Shown piece by piece: positions 7,087 to 13,161 of a stretch of DNA of 13,161 nt. This DNA is from Halieaceae bacterium (lineage in GTDB: Bacteria > Pseudomonadota > Gammaproteobacteria > Pseudomonadales > Halieaceae): positions 1 through 13,161 of the forward strand of contig CABYEX010000036.1 in assembly GCA_902518075.1 (NCBI GenBank). Direction: 5' to 3'. How positions within the stretch are numbered: position 1 is the stretch's first letter; the number at the start of each line of letters is the position of its first letter. The notes beneath the pieces are model-generated. The model searched no databases, had not been told where the DNA came from, and saw only the letters and a list, made by a program, of their open reading frames with translations. The position numbers and the translations under genes were made by a program.

Positions 7087-7114
7087 TAAGGTGATAAAAA
7101 TAAGGTGATAAAAA
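7087..7114. repeat. Exact 14-base tandem duplication
   Basis: TAAGGTGATAAAAA occurs twice head to tail (7087-7100 and 7101-7114), directly before the terminator stem. The second copy supplies part of the A-run of the terminator on the plus strand. It looks like a local duplication by replication slippage. Confidence 0.8.
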
Positions 7115-7137
7115 AACGGCCATTCTGGCCGCTTTTT
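7111..7137. terminator. Bidirectional intrinsic terminator between VOC and PPOX-like genes
   Basis: CGGCC (7117-7121) pairs with GGCCG (7127-7131) around a five-base loop, flanked by six A on the left and a five-T run (7133-7137) on the right. It therefore reads as stem plus U-run on both strands, and it lies between the convergent ends at 7023 and 7163. It should end the AhpD-BVMO-SDR-VOC transcript and the opposing PPOX-like transcript. Confidence 0.85.
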
Positions 7138-7162
7138 ACACTAGTAATATCCAATTACGCGT

Positions 7163-7717
7163 TCAGGCGTCCTCGGCCGCCTTAGCCGCAAACTGGGCGT
7201 AGGCCGCAGCTGTCCCCTTGGCCATCTTATCGCCGTCGAAAGGAATCGACATTTCAGGCGTGAACTCCAGCACGATTCTTTCGGGCGTATCGAGGAATTT
7301 CACGAACAACTCCGGATCGAGTCCCATCGTGAAATCGTTGTCTGAATCTTCCACTTTGGACATACCATGGGCGAGCAACTTATACATCCACATTTTAATT
7401 TCCGGGTCGTCGTGGATCACGGTATGACCTTTGTAGGTCACCGTTTTGCCACCCCCCATGTGGGTACCCTTGCTCGACATCACGACTGACGAGCGTCCGT
7501 CACGCGCAATCGCTTTAATGCGCACCCGCTCACGGGTTGCTGTCATCCAAATTTTCCCGTCCACCGGAACGTAAGCTGTGGTCACACCCAACGGGTGTCC
7601 CGCTTTATTGGCCCAGCAAAAAGTGCATTCCCCGGCGCAATTCACCAATTCCTGCTCACGATCCGGGTCGAGCCGGTACTGCTTTACATCATCGTAATTG
7701 GTGCTCTGCTGTGTCAT
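7163..7717 (-). CDS. Pyridoxamine 5'-phosphate oxidase (PPOX)-like flavin-binding family protein
   Basis: A 184-residue protein with the split-barrel core of PPOX/flavin-reductase-like proteins, seen in GHPLGVTTAYVPVDGKIWMTA, then RVRIKAIARDGRSSVVMSS (about residues 41-82), then a GHTVIHDDPEIKMWMYKLL helix region. Members bind FMN or F420 (or heme), and the substrate cannot be predicted. Near the N-terminus Cys27, Cys31 and Cys34 are spaced CxxxCxxC (CAGECTFC), which is unusual for the family. The start is ATG 7717, with AAGGA seven bases upstream, inside a region with two copies of CAATAAAAG (minus strand). It is convergent with the VOC gene across a shared terminator and divergent from tetR across 163 bases, so it may be under the same regulator. 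Confidence 0.75.
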   Translation of the reverse strand: MTQQSTNYDDVKQYRLDPDREQELVNCAGECTFCWANKAGHPLGVTTAYVPVDGKIWMTATRERVRIKAIARDGRSSVVMSSKGTHMGGGKTVTYKGHTVIHDDPEIKMWMYKLLAHGMSKVEDSDNDFTMGLDPELFVKFLDTPERIVLEFTPEMSIPFDGDKMAKGTAAAYAQFAAKAAEDA

Positions 7718-7726
7718 AAGTTATTC

Positions 7727-7745
7727 CTTTTATTGGCTTTTATTG
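7727..7745. repeat. Two direct copies of CTTTTATTG in the leader of the PPOX-like gene
   Basis: The copies at 7727-7735 and 7737-7745 are ten bases apart. Read on the minus strand they are CAATAAAAG, and the copy nearest the gene provides the A-rich half of its ribosome-binding site. This could be a binding site with one-turn spacing, but the sequence is A/T-rich and chance is possible. Confidence 0.35.
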
Positions 7746-7817
7746 TACTGAAATCGCAAAGACGAAGTGGCACTGCCTGTGCGCGACGAGGACCATTCTG
7801 ACTTGACTGAAAACATC

Positions 7818-7848
7818 TTGCAAAAAAGTTACAGGGTGGTGTAATTTT
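7818..7848 (+). promoter_or_regulatory. Candidate tetR promoter with embedded operator-like palindrome
   Basis: TTGCAA (7818-7823), 18 bases, TAATTT (7842-7847) makes a passable sigma70 promoter. Nested in it is an imperfect palindrome: AAAGTTACA (7825-7833), six bases, TGTAATTTT (7840-7848), with 8 of 9 arm positions complementary and a perfect TTACA/TGTAA core. It ends 32 bases before the tetR start. TetR proteins usually bind such palindromes and repress their own promoters, so this is the best operator candidate in the window. Confidence 0.45.
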
Positions 7849-7880
7849 GAAACGCAGCGTCATAAAAATAAATAGGCGAT

Positions 7881-8585
7881 ATGGCAAAAGGACGGGGCAG
7901 GTACGCGTCTCCCGCTCAGGCTGAGCGACGCAGTCGTATTCTCAGAGAAACACTCAAGCTACTTCAGGAAGCTTCGCCGGCTGACATCAGCATGGGGCAG
8001 ATCGCTGAACTGAGTGACGTGAGCACCAAAACCCTCTACAACCTTTTTAAAAGCCGCAATGGATTGCTGCTGGCTGCCGCAGCGCAAACCAGAGCCGATA
8101 TCCAAACTAGCATCAACGTGATGAGCGCGCCGCCGGGTATCTCGAGGATTCTGGAGCTCACCCGACGGACCATGGATACCTTTGAGCGATCGCCTGAGTT
8201 TATGAATTCAACGATGTCGGTCGTGGTAGGCATCAGTGCCGAAGATGAGGCCGAACATCACCGTGTCGGAATGACCCAAAAGTGGTTCTACGAGGCTTTG
8301 CTGGTCGCCGAGTCAGAGGGCCAATTGATTCGGGGAACCGACTGCATGCAACTGTCGCAACTGCTGGCCGCCAGTCAGTGGGGCGTGACTCTGATGTGGC
8401 AGAAGGGCCTCATTTCACTGGAGACACTCAGTCGTCAGGCGATCATCAAACACTGTTTGGACCTCATGCCCTTTTGTCGCATGAAGACCCGTAATTGGCT
8501 CAATGATTTGCTCGGCTCACTCACAACAACAGCTCAGGGAGGCGTCAGTAGCGCCCTGGCATCTGAAGCGCGTATGGCAAGCTGA
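7881..8585 (+). CDS. TetR/AcrR-family transcriptional regulator
   Basis: A DNA-binding repressor of the TetR type. The N-terminal three-helix domain spans about residues 12-62, with the helix-turn-helix in ISMGQIAELSDVSTKTLYNLFKSR (36-59) and the typical TLYNLFKS recognition helix. The remaining 170 or so residues form the helical ligand-binding and dimerisation domain, which is too variable to name a ligand. At 234 residues it is slightly longer than most members. The start is ATG 7881, and the ribosome site (TAGGCG) is weak. It is divergent from the PPOX-like gene and 101 bases upstream of the TonB-dependent receptor start on the same strand, so it probably controls these neighbours and perhaps the oxidoreductase run. 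The palindrome at 7825-7848 suggests self-regulation. Confidence 0.9.
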   Translation: MAKGRGRYASPAQAERRSRILRETLKLLQEASPADISMGQIAELSDVSTKTLYNLFKSRNGLLLAAAAQTRADIQTSINVMSAPPGISRILELTRRTMDTFERSPEFMNSTMSVVVGISAEDEAEHHRVGMTQKWFYEALLVAESEGQLIRGTDCMQLSQLLAASQWGVTLMWQKGLISLETLSRQAIIKHCLDLMPFCRMKTRNWLNDLLGSLTTTAQGGVSSALASEARMAS

Positions 8586-8686
8586 GCGCTTATCAACACA
8601 TATTTTTAATAGGGGAAGCAGCAGTCACACAAACGTTCAAAAACAATAAACCAAAGCAGTAGTTCACCATCAGAGAGGCAGTGATA

Positions 8687-10942
8687 ATGATAACTAAGCA
8701 CCAACCATCGATGTTAAAGACGCCAAAGCGCCTGACCGTCGCAGCTTGTGCTGCCGCGATCGCGGCAGGGTTTCAGAGCATTCCCACATTAGGTCAAGAC
8801 AGTCTAGCGCTGGAAGAGGTCATTGTTACCGCGACGCGCAGAAGCGAGTCGCTACAGGACGTTGCCGTCTCCGTTGCCGCAATCAGCAAAGAGTTGAGAC
8901 AGGCTCAGGTGCGCAGACTGGAGGACCTAGCAACGTTTTCACCCAGCGTATACATTCGGCGCTCCCCCGGTACCGGCAGCTCCGCCTTCGTAAACATTCG
9001 AGGCGTGGGCGCCAGTGACGTCGACAAGAGCTTGGACCCGCCAGTAGGCATCATCCTGGACGGAATGTTCTTAGGCACAGTCAGCGGCGTCTTGATGCAG
9101 AACTTTGACATCGAGCGCGTGGAGATTTTGCGCGGCCCACAGGGCACACTGTTCGGAAAGAACACAACGGGCGGTATCGTCAATATTATCCGTGGCGATG
9201 TGACGATGGATTGGGGCGGCGACTTCAGCCTGACCTTTGATGAACACGGCCGCGAAGACGTGAAGGGCGTGGTCAATGTACCGCTGATCGACGACACCCT
9301 TGGGATCAAGCTTTTTGGCGCACAAATTAAAAGCGACGGCTGGATGTACAACACCACGTTGCAAGAAGACGTCGGTGGAGATGACATCATCAACTACGGC
9401 TTTGCCATGAAGTGGCAGCCGACTGATAGCTTCAATTTGAAGATCCACTACGAGCGCATGGAAGACGAGAGCGATCAGGGCGCCTATGTGAACACCAACC
9501 GGGACACGGATTTCGCATGCTTATTGCCCTTCTTGGGAGACTGCTACCGCACCTCGAAAGATACCTCGACCACCAACTCCATGAATGGCCGCAACTTCAG
9601 TGACAACGAGTACGACACAACAATTGTTACCGCCAACTGGGAGATCAACAGTGGCATGCAGTTGACGTATATCGGTGGCTTTCGCGATCAGAACGAGCAG
9701 AACATGCAGCACTTTGATGCGGGCCCCGCTGATTGGCTGGACATGAACTACTTCAACGACTGGGAGCAAACCAGTCACGAGGTGAGACTGACCAGCTCTT
9801 TTGACGGCCCGTTCAATTTCGTAGCCGGTCTATATTCCTTCGACGTTGACTACGTGCAGCGATGGGACGTTGGCCACTTGCATTACGTGCTCAGCTTGAT
9901 CGGCGCTTATCCCGGGCCCTTGACTCCAACGTCGCTGAACAGCAATGGGCAAAACCAGGAAACCGAATCCATCGCAGGCTTTGTTTCCATGGACTACGCC
10001 ATCAACGACAGCTGGACACTGACGGTCGGTGGTCGTTACACCAGGGAGGAGAAAGACTTCATTGGCGGCAACGGTGGTGTGCCTTACGACCCCGCCGCAG
10101 GCGATCCGATTCCCGAGTTGTTTGATCCCAAGCCTTTTGCCGGTGATTGGTCAGAGTTTACGCCTAGCGCCTCGCTTCGCTGGCAGATCAACGACGACAT
10201 GATGCTTTGGACTTCATACGCTGAGGGCTTCAAGAGTGGCGGTTTCTTTGGTCGGCAGGCTGACTTCAACATCGATCCGACTTTTGAACCCGAATACGTC
10301 AAGAACTATGAGCTTGGTTTGAAGAGCACTTGGCTGGATGGGCGATTGACCTTCAACCCGACTATTTTCTTGAGCGATTACGAGGAGAAGCAAGAATCAA
10401 TCTTGATCCCGGTCAGCCTCTCAAACGTTGCCACAGTAGTGCGTAATGCTTCGACGCAGGAAATCTTCGGTGTCGAGCTGGAGATGAACTTCCAGATCAC
10501 ACAGAACTGGAGCCTGCGCGCCAACTACGGCTATATTGACGCAGAGTACGACAACTATTTCGCAGATATTGTTGGCGATGGCATCATCACAGACAACTCT
10601 GGTTTAATTCCGCGCAACACGCCGGAAAACACGTTTGGTGTGATCACGACCTATAACGCAGATATTGGCGGTGGCTCGTTACAGACGAATCTGTCTTATC
10701 GCTACCGCGATACCGTTGAAATCGAAGCCAGTAATGCCTCTTTCGGTCACATGGATAGCATCAACGACCTAAGTGGAAGCATCAGCTATCTCTGGTCAGA
10801 CAATCGGTACCGCGTTACGGTCTATGGCAAGAATCTGACTGACGACCAGGAACTGGCCCGGGGAGCCATCGCGCCGCTCACTACTCGCGGCTGGTGGACA
10901 CCGCCCCGCACCATCGGAGCGGAGTTTGCGATCTCCTTCTAA
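8687..10942 (+). CDS. TonB-dependent outer-membrane receptor
   Basis: A 22-strand outer-membrane barrel driven by TonB, which takes up scarce or large substrates; many marine members carry carbon compounds as well as siderophores. From ATG 8687 it has 751 residues, a normal length. A signal peptide covers about residues 1-37 (basic KTPKR, then an alanine-rich core). The TonB-box region is EEVIVTATRR (43-52). The plug domain includes GPQGTLFGKNTTGGIVNI from Gly150, the barrel follows, and the chain ends in GAEFAISF with the terminal Phe needed for barrel assembly. A GTG at 8681 is also in frame, but AGAGG (8674-8678) is eight bases from ATG 8687 and only two from the GTG. An extracellular-type loop holds Cys278 and Cys286, which could form a disulfide. 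Placed after tetR, it probably imports the substrate handled by the nearby oxidoreductases. The ligand is unknown. Confidence 0.95.
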   Translation: MITKHQPSMLKTPKRLTVAACAAAIAAGFQSIPTLGQDSLALEEVIVTATRRSESLQDVAVSVAAISKELRQAQVRRLEDLATFSPSVYIRRSPGTGSSAFVNIRGVGASDVDKSLDPPVGIILDGMFLGTVSGVLMQNFDIERVEILRGPQGTLFGKNTTGGIVNIIRGDVTMDWGGDFSLTFDEHGREDVKGVVNVPLIDDTLGIKLFGAQIKSDGWMYNTTLQEDVGGDDIINYGFAMKWQPTDSFNLKIHYERMEDESDQGAYVNTNRDTDFACLLPFLGDCYRTSKDTSTTNSMNGRNFSDNEYDTTIVTANWEINSGMQLTYIGGFRDQNEQNMQHFDAGPADWLDMNYFNDWEQTSHEVRLTSSFDGPFNFVAGLYSFDVDYVQRWDVGHLHYVLSLIGAYPGPLTPTSLNSNGQNQETESIAGFVSMDYAINDSWTLTVGGRYTREEKDFIGGNGGVPYDPAAGDPIPELFDPKPFAGDWSEFTPSASLRWQINDDMMLWTSYAEGFKSGGFFGRQADFNIDPTFEPEYVKNYELGLKSTWLDGRLTFNPTIFLSDYEEKQESILIPVSLSNVATVVRNASTQEIFGVELEMNFQITQNWSLRANYGYIDAEYDNYFADIVGDGIITDNSGLIPRNTPENTFGVITTYNADIGGGSLQTNLSYRYRDTVEIEASNASFGHMDSINDLSGSISYLWSDNRYRVTVYGKNLTDDQELARGAIAPLTTRGWWTPPRTIGAEFAISF

Positions 10943-10958
10943 GGGGCTCACAAAATCG

Positions 10959-10984
10959 AAAAGGGGGCGCTAGCCCCCTTTTTT
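10959..10984. terminator. Bidirectional intrinsic terminator between TonB receptor and RND gene
   Basis: GGGGGC (10963-10968) pairs with GCCCCC (10973-10978) around GCTA, with four A before and six T after. The stem is strong and reads as a terminator on both strands. It lies 17 bases after the receptor stop codon and downstream of the convergent RND gene. Confidence 0.92.
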
Positions 10985-11059
10985 ATGCTAAGTCAATGCC
11001 CCGCGAACCCATCAGGAATTCTGCGTAGGTCAAGAGGGTGCTGGAGAAGTAAGGCACCG

Positions 11060-13161
11060 CTAACCCGCGGCGACTTCGGCATGATTGCGAACAGCCCTTC
11101 CATGCCATCTACCACGGAGGTATGACGGCAAGGCAAGCAACGCTGGCGTGGCCACCAGCGTCAAAATCGCTGCAAAAGACAGGCCAAATACAATGGCCTG
11201 CGACAGAGGCCCCCAGAACACAGCCATCTGACCGCCGGCATTGATATTGCGATTGATCAGGTCGACCGACATGCTTAACGCCAAGGGCAGCAATCCAAAA
11301 ACCGTGGTAGCCGTTGTGAGCATGACGGGTCGCAGACGCTGGGCTGTGGCACGGACAATAATACTGTTGATGGGCAACTCTGGGTGGCGCACCCGCACGT
11401 AATTAAAGGTATCGATCAGCACAATGTTGTTGTTCACAACGATACCCGCGAGAGAAACGATGCCAATACCCGTCAGAATCGCGCTGAAAGAACTCTCCGT
11501 TAATAGCAGGCCGACCAGCACTCCCGCCGTTGACATAATGACCGCCAATAAGATCAGTGTGCTTTGATAAAAGCTGTTGAATTGCGTTACCAGCAACACA
11601 AACATGAGCAACAAAGAAAGTAGAAACGCGGCAGAAACAAAAGCGATACTCTCTTCTTGCTCCTCGTTAGCACCCCTGAACTGAATATCAACGCGAGAGT
11701 CAAAGTCTTGAGTGTCGAGCCAGCTCTTTAGCTCAGCAACAATATTATCGGGTATCACACCCTCCACCACTTGGGCGCGGATGCGCTCTGATGGCGAGCC
11801 ATTAATTCTTGTCAGCGTGTCGACGCCCGGGGAGGGTTGTACCGATACGAAATTACTCAACGGAACGAGGCCTTGGGCTGTACTGACCCTGATCGACTCC
11901 ATCGCTTTGATGCCGCGATACTCGCGTGGATACCGAGCACGAATATCCACCGCATCATCGGCACCCTCCGGCCTGTACTCAGCCACTTTTACACCACTGG
12001 TCACAAGCTGTAAGGCAATGCCTGAGGTTGTGACATCTGCGCCATAAAGCGCTGCTTGCGCCCGATCGACTTCCATCCGCCATTCGATAGACGGTAATGG
12101 CCGGGTATCGTCGATATCGATGAGCTCCGGCAACGTCTCCAGGTAGGCTCTTATTTCACTCATCACGGGCTGCAATAACTCTCGATACCGTGATCGCAAC
12201 TCGATTTGGATTGGTTTACCAACACTGGGCCCTTGCTCTACCGGCTGCACCTCGACACGTAAGCCGGGCATATCAAGAGTTCTCTCACGAATTCGCCGAA
12301 TAATGTCGAAACCCGAATCGCTACGTTCAGACTCTGGCGTGAGCTCAACAAACATCACGCCGATTCTGTCAGCAATGGCGTCAGGGCCACCCCCGGAGGA
12401 ACCGGGCAGCAGTGTTTGAGTATTCATAGATCGAATACCCGGCACATGGAACACTCGCCGCTCAACGTCGCTTACCAACTTATTGACCTCGCTGGCCGAA
12501 AAATTTCCACGCCCGCTGACAGAGACGGTCAGAAACTGCGGGTCAGTGTCATTGAAAAAGATGGTGCCCTTTCCGTATTGGCCGTACGCCCAAAAAATAC
12601 TTACAAGCAACAACGCGATAGCGGCCAAGACCGTCACAGGCCGCGCGCAAACCGTGGTCATTGCACTCGCATAGGCTCCTGTAAACCCGTTCAACCGCGT
12701 CGGATCTCCATGCTCTAACTCGTCGAGTCGTGCCGCAGTTGTAGCCGCATGGGCGGTGGGTTTACCAAACATGGTGCCCAAAACGGGTCCGAACAGGAGC
12801 GCGTACAAGAGTGATCCGCTCAAAACGGTAAACACAGTAACGGGTAAATAGCTCATGAATTGACCGGGAAGTCCTGGCCAAAACATGAGTGGTAGGAACG
12901 CAGCCAGCGTCGTCGCTGTGGAGGCTGTCACCGGCCAAAACATCCGTTTTACGGCCTCTGCATAGGCCAACTTGTGATCTGCACCTTCACTCATCTTGCG
13001 GTCTGCATACTCAGTGACAACAATCGCACCATCGATCAGCATGCCCAAGCCCAGCAACATGCCAAACATAACCATGAAGTTGAAGGTGTAACCGAGCAAA
13101 TAAATGATGCTCACCGAGAACAACAAGGAGACGGGGATACCTAACCCAACAATCACCCCGC
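11060..13161 (-). CDS. RND efflux permease (AcrB/HAE1-like), C-terminal part, cut by the window edge
   Basis: Inner-membrane proton-driven pump subunit that works with a periplasmic adaptor and an outer-membrane channel. The frame runs off the right edge with no start. The visible 699 residues, about two thirds of a usual 1,000-1,050, begin near TM3 and include TM4, the second large periplasmic loop and TM7-TM12. TM4 reads MLIDGAIVVTEYADRK, so the acidic pair of AcrB (Asp407-Asp408) is Asp-Gly here. TM10 reads GIVVNNNIVLID, with Asn where AcrB has Lys940. I recall both variants from a distinct HAE1-like subgroup, so proton coupling is probably intact but arranged differently. The stop is TAG at 11060-11062. 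It converges on the TonB receptor across a shared terminator. Its adaptor gene, if present, would lie to the right. Export of toxic hydrophobic compounds is plausible, but a link to the catabolic genes is only inferred. Confidence 0.93.
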   Translation of the reverse strand, partial: GVIVGLGIPVSLLFSVSIIYLLGYTFNFMVMFGMLLGLGMLIDGAIVVTEYADRKMSEGADHKLAYAEAVKRMFWPVTASTATTLAAFLPLMFWPGLPGQFMSYLPVTVFTVLSGSLLYALLFGPVLGTMFGKPTAHAATTAARLDELEHGDPTRLNGFTGAYASAMTTVCARPVTVLAAIALLLVSIFWAYGQYGKGTIFFNDTDPQFLTVSVSGRGNFSASEVNKLVSDVERRVFHVPGIRSMNTQTLLPGSSGGGPDAIADRIGVMFVELTPESERSDSGFDIIRRIRERTLDMPGLRVEVQPVEQGPSVGKPIQIELRSRYRELLQPVMSEIRAYLETLPELIDIDDTRPLPSIEWRMEVDRAQAALYGADVTTSGIALQLVTSGVKVAEYRPEGADDAVDIRARYPREYRGIKAMESIRVSTAQGLVPLSNFVSVQPSPGVDTLTRINGSPSERIRAQVVEGVIPDNIVAELKSWLDTQDFDSRVDIQFRGANEEQEESIAFVSAAFLLSLLLMFVLLVTQFNSFYQSTLILLAVIMSTAGVLVGLLLTESSFSAILTGIGIVSLAGIVVNNNIVLIDTFNYVRVRHPELPINSIIVRATAQRLRPVMLTTATTVFGLLPLALSMSVDLINRNINAGGQMAVFWGPLSQAIVFGLSFAAILTLVATPALLALPSYLRGRWHGRAVRNHAEVAAG

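Noticed and set aside
3291..7148. ATTACTAGT (3291-3299) and ACTAGTAAT (7140-7148) as inverted repeats bracketing the four-gene run
   Set aside because: The match stops at nine bases, which is expected by chance many times in 13 kb, and no integrase, transposase or target duplication accompanies it.
7163..7717. Radical-SAM enzyme because of CxxxCxxC
   Set aside because: The chain is 184 residues and has a split-barrel PPOX pattern, with no room for a radical-SAM barrel and no other radical-SAM motifs.
8681..8686. GTG start for the TonB receptor
   Set aside because: The AGAGG site is only two bases away, whereas ATG 8687 has normal spacing. The signal peptide is the same either way.
1..13161. 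CRISPR array, tRNA, rRNA, phage or toxin-antitoxin module
   Set aside because: No regularly spaced repeats, cloverleaf-like or rRNA-like stretches, integrase or small toxin/antitoxin pairs were seen on either strand.

Overview
The window looks like part of a catabolic gene cluster from a Gram-negative proteobacterium. An outer-membrane TonB-dependent receptor and an RND efflux permease establish the Gram-negative envelope. My best guess is a marine gammaproteobacterium of the OM60/NOR5 (Halieaceae) kind, judged from the style of the receptor and the oxidoreductases. That placement rests on general familiarity with these families, not on a search.

Layout from left to right. Positions 1-154 hold no gene. 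An aromatic-acid-type MFS transporter (minus strand, 155-1486) is divergent from an aldehyde dehydrogenase (plus strand, 1738-3162), with a GC-rich perfect inverted repeat and a plausible sigma70 promoter between them. After a 158-base gap comes a compact plus-strand run: an AhpD/carboxymuconolactone-decarboxylase-like protein (3321-3893), a type I Baeyer-Villiger-like flavoprotein monooxygenase (3984-5624), a classical short-chain dehydrogenase (5682-6452) and a glyoxalase/VOC protein (6565-7023). A bidirectional terminator at 7111-7137 separates this run from a convergent pyridoxamine-phosphate-oxidase-like flavin-binding protein (minus strand, 7163-7717). Divergent from that is a TetR-family regulator (7881-8585), followed by a TonB-dependent receptor (8687-10942). 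A second bidirectional terminator at 10959-10984 separates the receptor from the C-terminal two thirds of an RND efflux permease on the minus strand (11060 to the right edge).

Working model (inference): the receptor imports a hydrophobic or cyclic substrate across the outer membrane, the SDR oxidises an alcohol to a ketone, the BVMO-like enzyme inserts oxygen next to the carbonyl, and the aldehyde dehydrogenase oxidises an aldehyde product. The VOC and AhpD-like proteins have unknown steps, and the MFS and RND proteins move acids or toxic intermediates across the inner membrane. The TetR protein is the obvious local regulator, and an imperfect 24-base palindrome in its own promoter region is a good operator candidate. 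No lactone hydrolase or ring-cleavage enzyme is in view, so the pathway is incomplete here and the substrate cannot be named.

The most unusual feature is that several enzymes keep the fold and cofactor motifs of their families but differ at signature catalytic positions. The BVMO fingerprint histidine is Leu165, the SDR catalytic asparagine is His113, the AhpD proton-relay residues are Gln67/Tyr81/Phe86, one VOC metal ligand is Arg94, and the usual cofactor-site lysine of the aldehyde dehydrogenase is Met173. No CRISPR array, tRNA, rRNA or complete insertion sequence was seen, and no stretch over 300 bases lacks a gene.
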